Assembly: GCA_018268105.1 (NCBI GenBank)
Contig: JAFDXG010000129.1
Location: 31,103-95,102 of the forward strand
Length of the DNA: 64,000 nt
DNA from: Bacteroidota bacterium
GTDB taxonomy: Bacteria; Bacteroidota; Bacteroidia; Chitinophagales; Chitinophagaceae
Reading direction: 5' to 3'
Shown here piece after piece: positions 1 to 7,323 of this stretch. How positions within the stretch are numbered: the first letter of the stretch is position 1; every line of letters starts with the position of its first letter. The notes under the pieces were generated by a model. The model worked only from the letters and a program-made list of their open reading frames with translations. It was not told the DNA's origin and ran no database searches. A program made the position numbers and the translations under genes.

Positions 1-905
1 GTGCGGTGGCATACTTTTTTGGAAAAGAACTTGAACAACAACTCCACGTACCAATTGGGCTTATTAATACCAGTTGGGGCGGCACTCCGGCGGAAGTATG
101 GACTCCTGCTGAAGCTGTTGACAACGACCCCCTGTTAAAAGAGGCAGCAGTTAAAATAACTAAAACCGATTGGTGGCCTACCACTCCGGGTGCAACATAT
201 AATGCTATGATTGCTCCTATTACACAGTTTAATATTGCCGGGGCTATCTGGTACCAGGGGGAATCTAATACAGGCACAGCTTCTACATATCAAAGATTAA
301 TGACTACTCTGATTGAAAGCTGGCGCAAAGCGTGGAACAAGGACTTCCCCTTTTATTATGTACAAATCGCCCCCTATAAATATAATAACAATAATATTGG
401 AGCTTTGCTAAGAGAAGCTCAAACCAAAACTATGTCGGTACTCAATACCGGTATGGTTGTAATAACAGATCTGGTGGATAATGTTAAAGATATTCACCCT
501 AGAAAAAAACAAGCTGTAGGTAAAAGGCTGGCTGGCTGGGCATTGGCGGAAACTTATCACAAAGAGGGATTGGTGTATAAAAGCCCTGTGTATAAGAATA
601 TGGTGGTAAACAAAAATAAAGCAACCATTTATTTTGATAATGCATCTGGAGGTTTATTGCTGAAAGGACCGGAGAAAAAAGCTACCGAATTTTATATTGC
701 CGGTGAGGATAAAAATTTTTTACCTGCCGATGTAATTATTGAAGGAGATCATTTGGTACTCACCAGTAAACAGGTTAAGAATCCTGTTGCGGTACGCTTT
801 GCCTTTAGCAATATTGCAATTGGGAATATATACAACAGTGCAGGATTCCCTGTTTGTCCCTTCCGTACAGATGATTGGGACGTGGATACTTCAAAGGAAA
901 AATAA
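1..905 (+). CDS. sialate O-acetylesterase, 5'-truncated by window edge
   Basis: Predicted to remove O-acetyl groups from sialic acids or other acetylated glycans, probably in the periplasm. The frame is open to the left edge, so the true start, signal peptide and the nucleophile block (GDS-type serine of SGNH hydrolases) lie outside; the GTG at position 6 is probably internal. Visible family marks are NTSWGGTPAEVW near the left end, the conserved WYQGESN block around 250-275, and the C-terminal D-x-x-H pair (DIHPRKKQ) around 490-510 that supplies the catalytic Asp/His. The C-terminal third is a beta-rich tail. It ends with TAA and is followed by a long non-coding gap, so it is the last gene of its unit. 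Family assignment is firm; the exact substrate is not shown. Confidence 0.85.
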   Translation, partial: AVAYFFGKELEQQLHVPIGLINTSWGGTPAEVWTPAEAVDNDPLLKEAAVKITKTDWWPTTPGATYNAMIAPITQFNIAGAIWYQGESNTGTASTYQRLMTTLIESWRKAWNKDFPFYYVQIAPYKYNNNNIGALLREAQTKTMSVLNTGMVVITDLVDNVKDIHPRKKQAVGKRLAGWALAETYHKEGLVYKSPVYKNMVVNKNKATIYFDNASGGLLLKGPEKKATEFYIAGEDKNFLPADVIIEGDHLVLTSKQVKNPVAVRFAFSNIAIGNIYNSAGFPVCPFRTDDWDVDTSKEK

Positions 906-1373
906 AAGCATCAAGCTATATAACGCCCGGCTTTCGCCTTGTCATTACATAACCCGATGCTTTCGTGAGAAGTTCAAATTTCCTTGCGGATTTTTATTTC
1001 TCTTGTCATCTCATACCTGTTTCCAGTTTTTGATAACGTTTGTGATATAAAGATATATCACCAGGTACCCGTTTTGCAAATATTTTCCTGTTTTAATGTG
1101 CACCTGCTCCGCACATAGTTATGCACCGGATTTTTTCAAAATTGTTGAATAAAGAACAGGTTATACACAAATTTATGAATAGTTCCTCCACCCAGAGTGT
1201 GGATGAGTTCATTCAAAATTGATGCAGGCGGGAAGTAACATCCGGTGTTGGCTGTGCTACCATTGATAAACTCTTCAGATTAGAAGAGGTGAAAGGAGCC
1301 TGAATTGTAAATATTTATAATTGGGAGGAAGGGTATAGAAAATAATAAAATATCATGCATCAATATTTTTAAT
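906..1373. other. non-coding gap
   Basis: About 470 bases between the esterase and the tetR promoter. No reading frame here has a recognisable protein, and I see no strong hairpin followed by a T-run. The last part (about 1320-1373) is very AT-rich and probably belongs to the tetR promoter. Otherwise I see nothing in it. Confidence 0.5.
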
Positions 1374-1396
1374 TAATTTTGACCGGCCAGTCGGTC
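1374..1396 (+). promoter_or_regulatory. tetR promoter -7 box with overlapping TetR-type operator
   Basis: TAATTTTG at 1374-1381 matches the Bacteroidota -7 box TAnnTTTG. It shares its last G with GACCGGCCAGTCGGTC (1381-1396), an imperfect palindrome (GACCG-C--G-CGGTC) of the size and composition typical of TetR-family operators. The predicted transcription start falls inside the palindrome, so a bound repressor would block initiation. No clear -33 TTG is visible. Since tetR is the first gene, autoregulation of the whole operon is the simple reading. Confidence 0.7.
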
Positions 1397-1457
1397 ATTG
1401 AAAGAATACTATAATAAAACTGCCCTGGCAATTGGCTTTCGTATTTATTTATACAAT

Positions 1458-2033
1458 ATGGCTCCCAGAAAAAAAGAAGATTATAGAACCATGCAGGAGG
1501 TCAGCCGGAATAAAATCCTGATGGCCGCTCTTGAATTGTTTGCCGGAAAAGGTTATGCTGCCACTTCTACAGATAGTATTGCGAAGAAGGCAAAAGTTTC
1601 AAAAGGTTTGATTTATCATTATTTTAAAAGTAAACAGGATATACTTAGTGGCATTTTTGCTTATTTGATGGAAGAAGGTAATGAGTTGATGAATGCAAAT
1701 AATCAATTACCTCCCGGCAAGGTAATTAATAACCTGATTGATTATTCCTTTGATTATATAGTAAACAAGGCAAAACTGAATCGCCTGCTCATTGCCATTG
1801 CCATTCAACCTGAGGTTGTTAAAGGCTTAAAGGAAGAATTAGATAAAGCGAAAGAAGTATGGATGGGTATAATGATTAGAATGTTTAAGGAATTAAATTT
1901 TCAGCAGCCTGAAGCTGAAGCATATTTATTGAGTGCTATGTTAGACGGAGTCGGGTTGGGTTATCTTGCTTTGGGTGAAGATTATCCGCTAAAGAAAATA
2001 AAAAGATTAATTGAAGAAAGATATGGATTATGA
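1458..2033 (+). CDS. TetR/AcrR family transcriptional regulator
   Basis: A 191-residue one-component repressor. The N-terminal helix-turn-helix (about residues 15-62) has the usual TetR pattern: KILMAALELFAGKGYAATS, then a recognition helix ending GLIYHYFKSKQDIL. The rest is an all-helical ligand pocket and dimer domain with no assignable ligand. I chose the ATG at 1458 (MAPRKKED) over an in-frame TTG at 1398, because the TTG lies two bases after the operator and would add 20 atypical residues. It is the first gene of the lipid-transport operon and overlaps the next gene by ATGA (2030-2033), implying translational coupling. It probably senses a lipid or hydrophobic compound handled by the operon; that is inference. 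Confidence 0.88.
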   Translation: MAPRKKEDYRTMQEVSRNKILMAALELFAGKGYAATSTDSIAKKAKVSKGLIYHYFKSKQDILSGIFAYLMEEGNELMNANNQLPPGKVINNLIDYSFDYIVNKAKLNRLLIAIAIQPEVVKGLKEELDKAKEVWMGIMIRMFKELNFQQPEAEAYLLSAMLDGVGLGYLALGEDYPLKKIKRLIEERYGL

Positions 2034-2773
2034 AATATTTGATTTTTACAACATGTTTTCTGATACAGTTACAACATGCACAATCACAAAATGCTGAAGC
2101 TATATTAAAAGAAGCAGAACAAAATGTGAGAGGTAATACTTCTTACAGCGAAGTAAATATTCAAATCATCCGGCCATCGTGGAAGCGCTCCATGTCAATG
2201 AAGGCATGGGGAAAAGGGAATGACTATGCCATTATCCTGATCACTGCTCCGGCGCATGATAAGGGCACAGTATTTTTAAAAAGAAAGAAAGAAGTGTGGA
2301 ACTGGATTCCTTCTATAGAGCGTACCATTAAGCTTCCGCCTTCTATGATGCAGCAATCGTGGATGGGTACAGATTTTACCAATAGCGACCTTGTTCGTGA
2401 AGATTCATATCTAAACGATTATACTTCCGCGATTACGGGTGATTCGATCATAGAAGGAAGAGATTGTTTTAAAATTACTTTACTGCCAAAACCACATGCC
2501 GGTGTAGTATGGGGAAAAGTCATTGGCTTTATCAGTAAGAAAGATCTCCTGGAATTAAGATTTGAATTTTTTGATGAAGACGGTTACCTCGTGAATATAA
2601 TGAATGCAACTGATATTAAAATTCTGGGTGGAAGAACTCTTCCCGCAAGACTGGAAATGATACCACAGGACAAACCGGGACAAAAGACTATTATGATTTA
2701 CCAAAACCTGTTGTTTGATAAACCTGTTGACGAATCTTTCTTTACCATACAAAATATGCAGCGGATAAAATGA
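2030..2773 (+). CDS. LolA-like outer-membrane lipoprotein-sorting protein
   Basis: A 247-residue periplasmic protein with an N-terminal signal peptide (hydrophobic residues 3-18, cleavage near AQSQN). The body matches the LolA-like family often named 'outer membrane lipoprotein-sorting protein': blocks such as SMKAWGKGNDYAIILITAP, KEVWNWIPSIERTIKLP and SWMGTDFTNSDLVRED are typical. Members are half-barrel folds that carry lipid or acyl groups across the periplasm. It starts within the tetR stop (ATGA) and its own stop overlaps the next start (ATGATG at 2770), so it is tightly coupled to both the regulator and the permease. The cargo cannot be told from sequence; a lipid or a lipoprotein is expected from the family. 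Confidence 0.85.
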   Translation: MKYLIFTTCFLIQLQHAQSQNAEAILKEAEQNVRGNTSYSEVNIQIIRPSWKRSMSMKAWGKGNDYAIILITAPAHDKGTVFLKRKKEVWNWIPSIERTIKLPPSMMQQSWMGTDFTNSDLVREDSYLNDYTSAITGDSIIEGRDCFKITLLPKPHAGVVWGKVIGFISKKDLLELRFEFFDEDGYLVNIMNATDIKILGGRTLPARLEMIPQDKPGQKTIMIYQNLLFDKPVDESFFTIQNMQRIK

Positions 2774-3990
2774 TGTATCTGAAATTGGCCTGGCGGAATA
2801 TATGGCGCAATAGAAGACGTACACTTATCACCGCAGCCTCGGTTTTCTTTGCGGTGTCTTTAGCCGTGCTTATGCGCTCGCTACAGCATGGAGCTTATGA
2901 CAATATGATTCGAAATGCTGCCGGTATGTATCTTGGATACGTACAGGTGCATCACAATGGGTATTGGAATGATAAAAGTCTGAACAATACTTTTACTCCT
3001 GATGAGGCTTTATTGAAAACGCTTGATATTGACCCGCGGGTTTCAACTGTAGTTCCGCGCCTTGAATCTTTTGCCCTGGCTTCATCGGGTAATCAAACCA
3101 AAACCGCGCTTGTCATTGGTGCTGATCCTTCAAAAGAAGCATCCTTTACGCAATTAAATAAAAGAATAACCCAAGGCACCTATTTTTCTGCCGGGGAAGA
3201 TGCCGCATTACTTGGCGATGAACTGGCTAAAAATCTGAAATTAAAAGTTGGTGATACGCTTGTGTTATTAGGCCAGGGTTATCATGGTTACACGGCTGCA
3301 GGTAAATATGTGATTAAAGGTCTGATACATTTCGGTTCACCCGACCTAAACCGTGAGGTTGTTTATCTGCCCTTGCAAACCGCTCAGTTATTTTACACTA
3401 TAGGAAATCGCCTTACCAGTATTACGCTTAATTTATTCAAACCTAAAGAAGCGGAAATTGTGGCAAGATCTCTGAGCCAGAAACTGGATAAGAAATACTG
3501 GGAAGTAATGGACTGGAAACAAATGATGCCGCAGTTGGAACAGTTGATACAACTGGATAGTTCCGGTGGACTGGTCATCATAGGTATCTTATATCTCGTA
3601 ATTGCATTTGGTGTTTTTGGAACTATCCTGATGATGCTTGCCGAACGTCAGCATGAAATGGGCATCCTGACCGCCATTGGTATGAAACCATACAAAATGG
3701 GCTGGATGATTTTTACAGAATTGGTACTGATGGTATTGTTAGGTGTATTGGCGGGTATCATCGCATCCATCCCTTTAGTTACCTATTTCAAATATCACCC
3801 GATTCGAATCACAGGACAGGCAGCGGAAGCTTATGAACACTTTGGACTGGAGCCGATATTCCCTTTCTCCACGAACCCGGATATTTTTATTTCGCAGGGA
3901 ATTGTAGTGCTGATAATATGTGTGATGCTATCCTTTTATGCCTGGTATAAAATACTAAGGATTGATGCTGTGGAGAGTATGCGTATGTAG
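2770..3990 (+). CDS. ABC transporter permease, FtsX/MacB type (first)
   Basis: A 406-residue inner-membrane permease of the type VII ABC (MacB/LolCDE) class. It opens with LAWRNIWRNRRRTLI, followed by a first membrane segment (about residues 15-35), a large periplasmic domain (about 40-260), then three membrane segments (about 265-290, 315-345 and 375-395). The cytoplasmic loop ERQHEMGILTAIGM is the FtsX coupling motif that contacts the ATPase, and the C-terminal AVESMRM resembles the usual FtsX end. It overlaps the LolA-like gene by four bases. It is separated by only 44 bases from a second permease, with which it probably forms the heterodimeric membrane part. This class uses ATP to drive movement of periplasmic domains rather than substrate through a channel. 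Confidence 0.9.
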   Translation: MMYLKLAWRNIWRNRRRTLITAASVFFAVSLAVLMRSLQHGAYDNMIRNAAGMYLGYVQVHHNGYWNDKSLNNTFTPDEALLKTLDIDPRVSTVVPRLESFALASSGNQTKTALVIGADPSKEASFTQLNKRITQGTYFSAGEDAALLGDELAKNLKLKVGDTLVLLGQGYHGYTAAGKYVIKGLIHFGSPDLNREVVYLPLQTAQLFYTIGNRLTSITLNLFKPKEAEIVARSLSQKLDKKYWEVMDWKQMMPQLEQLIQLDSSGGLVIIGILYLVIAFGVFGTILMMLAERQHEMGILTAIGMKPYKMGWMIFTELVLMVLLGVLAGIIASIPLVTYFKYHPIRITGQAAEAYEHFGLEPIFPFSTNPDIFISQGIVVLIICVMLSFYAWYKILRIDAVESMRM

Positions 3991-4000
3991 TCTTTAAATA

Positions 4001-4025
4001 ACGATAAACATAAAACGATAAATGA
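4001..4025 (+). repeat. bipartite spacer repeat, copy 1
   Basis: ACGATAAAC, five bases, then ACGATAAATGA. The same pattern with the same spacing recurs at 5276-5300 in the next intergenic gap of this operon. It sits just before the start of the second permease gene. Confidence 0.6.
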
Positions 4026-4034
4026 CAGATATAC

Positions 4035-5246
4035 ATGATTACTCAAATAGCCTGGAGAAATGTTTGGCGCAATAAAGTGCGGAGCTTAGTGGTCATTGCA
4101 TCGGTAGCGGTGGGTATCTGGGCTGCCACCTTTATTGCTGCTTTCTCTTCGGGTATGCGACACCGGTATGTGGAGACAGCCATTCATAAAGAAGTATCAC
4201 ATATCCAGGTTCATGCAAACGGCTATTTGGATGATCCGGAACTTTCAGAAAGTATTCCCGATGTCAACACGATGATTTCACAAATAGAAAAAATTCCGGA
4301 AGTAAAATCAGTTTCATCAAGGTTGCTGGTAAATGCCATGGCAGCAACGGCATCTGCATCTACAGGTGTACTGCTTCGGGGTATTGATACTTTGAGTGAA
4401 AACAACACTACCGGTATTGGGAAAAATTTAGTTGAAGGTAATTACTTATCAGGAGCTGCTCTCCCCGCTTATATTAGCTCTGAACTTGCCGATAAATTGC
4501 ACTTAAAACTCAAACACAAGATTGTATTTACTTTTCAGGATGCACAGGGATATATGATTTCTGCGGCATTCAGGATCACAGGTATTTTTAAAACCAGCAA
4601 TAGCACATTCGATTTGCAAAATGTATTCCTCCGTGATGCTGATTTATCTGCTCTGCTGAAGATGGATGGTGAGGCTTCTGAAATAGCCGTATTGCTCAAA
4701 AACGATATTGATGTACCGGCAGTGATTTCCAAACTGAAATCTCAGTTTCCACAATATGATGTGAAAGACTGGAAACAAATTGCTCCTGAACTGGCGCTCA
4801 CCGTTGATTCCCTGAATGAAACCTTGTACATGTTTATTTTGATTATTGTGCTGGCACTTGTATTCGGAATAGTCAACACCATGCTGATGGCTGTACTGGA
4901 GCGTACCCGCGAAATAGGTATGCTGATGGCTATAGGAATGAACCGTAAGAAATTATTTCGTATGATCATGACAGAAACATTTTACCTGTCATTAGTGGGC
5001 ACACCTGCAGGGCTTTTGTTGGCTTATATCACCATTGTGCTCACTGGTAAATATGGAATCAGCCTTGCCTTGTTTGCCCAGGGCTTGTCTTCTTATGGCA
5101 TCAGTAAAATGGTATATCCCGAGCTGGAAGCATCGGTTTACGGAGTAATAGCTGTTTTCATTTTTACGGGTACGTTACTGGCATCTTTTTATCCGGCTAT
5201 AAGAGCGTTGAAGTTTAATTCAGTTGAAGCAATGAGGGCAGTATGA
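4035..5246 (+). CDS. ABC transporter permease, FtsX/MacB type (second)
   Basis: A 403-residue partner of the upstream permease with the same layout: N-terminal IAWRNVWRNKVRSL, a first membrane segment (about 15-40), a periplasmic domain, and three C-terminal membrane segments (about 265-290, 315-340, 370-395). The coupling loop ERTREIGMLMAIGM and the end FNSVEAMRAV are typical FtsX features. The two permeases differ clearly in their periplasmic domains, which suggests a heterodimer of the LolC/LolE kind rather than a recent duplication. ATG at 4035 is the only sensible start. It is followed by 129 bases of low-complexity spacer before the ATPase gene. Confidence 0.9.
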   Translation: MITQIAWRNVWRNKVRSLVVIASVAVGIWAATFIAAFSSGMRHRYVETAIHKEVSHIQVHANGYLDDPELSESIPDVNTMISQIEKIPEVKSVSSRLLVNAMAATASASTGVLLRGIDTLSENNTTGIGKNLVEGNYLSGAALPAYISSELADKLHLKLKHKIVFTFQDAQGYMISAAFRITGIFKTSNSTFDLQNVFLRDADLSALLKMDGEASEIAVLLKNDIDVPAVISKLKSQFPQYDVKDWKQIAPELALTVDSLNETLYMFILIIVLALVFGIVNTMLMAVLERTREIGMLMAIGMNRKKLFRMIMTETFYLSLVGTPAGLLLAYITIVLTGKYGISLALFAQGLSSYGISKMVYPELEASVYGVIAVFIFTGTLLASFYPAIRALKFNSVEAMRAV

Positions 5247-5275
5247 CAGATAGAGAATGCGAAATAATATTAAAC

Positions 5276-5300
5276 ACGATAAACGGGAGACGATAAATGA
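5276..5300 (+). repeat. bipartite spacer repeat, copy 2
   Basis: ACGATAAAC, GGGAG, ACGATAAATGA: the same two half-units and the same 14-base period as the copy at 4001-4025. The surrounding spacer (5247-5375) continues in the same purine-rich, AAAC/GACAAA-like texture and has no gene. Confidence 0.6.
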
Positions 5301-5375
5301 TAAACAGGTGACAAAAAACAATAAAAAAAAACGACAAACCAAAAACTGATGATAAAGCATTCAAATTAGTAAACC

Positions 5376-6059
5376 ATGATTGTAATTGAAACGAAAAATG
5401 TAACTAAAGTATATGAAGGTGTGGTGCCGGTAACGGCAGTTGATGGGGTGAGTATTCAAATTGAAGAAGGCGAATTTACAGCGATTGTTGGTCCATCGGG
5501 ATCGGGGAAAACGACCCTGTTAAATCTCATCGGAGGATTAGACCATCCTACTACAGGAGAAGTTTGGATTGGCGGGAAAAATATTTCTCATTTGAGTAAA
5601 AATGAATTAATAGATTTTCGGCTGCATCATATCGGTTTTGTATTCCAGGCCTACAACCTGATACCGGTATTGAGTGCAAAAGAAAATGTAGAATTTATTA
5701 TGCTTTTGCAGAAAAGATCAAAATCAGAAAGAATCAGCCGTGCAAAAGAACTTCTTAAGATGGTAGGATTGGAAACGCGTATGAATAATCGTCCCGGTGA
5801 ATTGTCGGGCGGGCAACAACAGCGGGTTGCTGTGGCGAGAGCCCTTGCATCCAAACCACAATTTGTATTGGCAGATGAACCTACAGCTAATCTTGATTCT
5901 AATTCAACGGCACAATTATTAGATATGATGCATGATTTAAATAAAAAAGAAAAAATGACTTTCCTTTTTTCCACACATGACCAGCGGGTAATTGACCGTG
6001 CTGAAAGAGTGATAATGTTGGAGGACGGGAAAGTAGTGGGAAGTGAATTGAATGGATAA
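5376..6059 (+). CDS. ABC transporter ATP-binding protein (LolD/MacB type)
   Basis: A 227-residue ATPase that powers the two FtsX permeases. All motifs are intact: Walker A GPSGSGKTT (residues 39-47), Q-loop in GFVFQAYNL, signature LSGGQQQRVAVARAL, Walker B FVLADEP with the catalytic Glu, D-loop and H-loop STHD. Length and motif spelling fit the LolD/MacB/FtsE class. It follows the permeases in the same orientation, and the barrel gene starts 40 bases after its stop. The order carrier, permease, permease, ATPase, barrel is consistent with one operon. Confidence 0.93.
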   Translation: MIVIETKNVTKVYEGVVPVTAVDGVSIQIEEGEFTAIVGPSGSGKTTLLNLIGGLDHPTTGEVWIGGKNISHLSKNELIDFRLHHIGFVFQAYNLIPVLSAKENVEFIMLLQKRSKSERISRAKELLKMVGLETRMNNRPGELSGGQQQRVAVARALASKPQFVLADEPTANLDSNSTAQLLDMMHDLNKKEKMTFLFSTHDQRVIDRAERVIMLEDGKVVGSELNG

Positions 6060-6099
6060 TTGATAATGGTTAATGGGAATGATTCAAAATGTATAATAG

Positions 6100-7284
6100 A
6101 TGAACATTAAAAAACACACACGGTATTTTTCATTGTTCTTTGGAATGCTCCTGACCATCCATTTTTCTTATGCCCAGGACTCTACGCAAAAAAAGTTTCA
6201 GATCAGTGGTTATGTCACAGATATGCAGATAGTGGCTTTTAAAAATGCTGACAGTATGCTGGCGACCAATTTAATTCACAACCGGCTCAATTTGCAATGG
6301 ACCCCAAATGAGCAAATTTCCTTTCATGGCGGCATCCGCAACAGGATTTTTTTTGGAAACCCAATGATAGGTTTGCCTGGTTTCGGAAACCAGATAGGCA
6401 TGTATAATGACAGGAACCTATTAGACCTTTCCAAATCATGGGTAAATAAACCATCACTGATTATAAACACGACTATAGACCGGTTGTATGCAGACTGGGC
6501 AAAAGGAAGATGGGACATTAGTATCGGCAGGCAAAGAATTAACTGGGGGAAAACTTTGGTGTGGAATCCTAATGATTGGTTTAACACCTTTAATTATGCC
6601 GACTTTGATTATATTGAACGCCCCGGATCGGATGCGGCAAGAATACAATATTTCCCTACCGGGATGTCTGTGATTGATGTTGCTGTAAGTCCCGGACGAT
6701 ACAAAAATCAAACAGTAGCTGCAGTGCGTTATGGTTTTAATAAATGGAATTACGATTTTCAAATCCTCGGCGGATTGTACCGGGATGATATAGCTTTAGG
6801 TTTAGGATGGGGCGGCAACATAGGAAGTGTGGGATTCAGAGGAGAAGGAAGCTGGTTTCAGCCAAAGGAAAATCTTTTTGATGCTTCAGGAAGTGTGGGC
6901 GCTACGATTTCTTTCGACTACCGCTCCTCCAATACCTGGTACGTGCAGGGAGCCGTTTTATACAATAGTATCAAAGATAAAGTTACAGACCCTGATGTTT
7001 TGATCTATGAATTTATGAGTAATCTCTCCGCAAAAAGAATGATGCCTACTTCCTGGTCTTTTTTTACAGAAGCGTCTAGAGATATTACCCCTCTTTGGCA
7101 CGTGGATTTTTCTGCAATGACGGGCATTCAGCCTGTATTGTTATTCCTGATGCCTAACATGAGTTATTCTCTCACCGAAAATTTTGATATCAGTGCTTAT
7201 GCCCAGATCTTTATCGGTAGTAAAAATGGAGAGACACAGAATCTTGGAAATGGAATTTATATGAGGTTTAAGTACAGTTTTTGA
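6100..7284 (+). CDS. outer-membrane beta-barrel protein of the transport operon
   Basis: A 394-residue protein with a signal peptide (hydrophobic core about 10-23, cleavage after SYAQ) and a C-terminus ending in aromatic FKYSF, the usual outer-membrane barrel terminus. The body shows alternating amphipathic strands rich in Gly, Trp and Tyr, including the block WDISIGRQRINWGKTLVWNP, similar in kind to DUF1302-like or porin-like barrels. It lies 40 bases after the ABC ATPase and is likely the last gene of the tetR operon. In proteobacteria, DUF1302 barrels accompany LolA-like (DUF1329) proteins and RND exporters; here an ABC pump may replace the RND pump. No family could be named with certainty. 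Confidence 0.7.
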   Translation: MNIKKHTRYFSLFFGMLLTIHFSYAQDSTQKKFQISGYVTDMQIVAFKNADSMLATNLIHNRLNLQWTPNEQISFHGGIRNRIFFGNPMIGLPGFGNQIGMYNDRNLLDLSKSWVNKPSLIINTTIDRLYADWAKGRWDISIGRQRINWGKTLVWNPNDWFNTFNYADFDYIERPGSDAARIQYFPTGMSVIDVAVSPGRYKNQTVAAVRYGFNKWNYDFQILGGLYRDDIALGLGWGGNIGSVGFRGEGSWFQPKENLFDASGSVGATISFDYRSSNTWYVQGAVLYNSIKDKVTDPDVLIYEFMSNLSAKRMMPTSWSFFTEASRDITPLWHVDFSAMTGIQPVLLFLMPNMSYSLTENFDISAYAQIFIGSKNGETQNLGNGIYMRFKYSF

Positions 7285-7323
7285 ATAATTTCTTTACTTT
7301 GAGCGCCTTTATTTTTATATATC

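Noticed and set aside
739..1050. 103-codon frame overlapping the esterase end
   Set aside because: It lies in another frame over a well-supported gene and has no family features.
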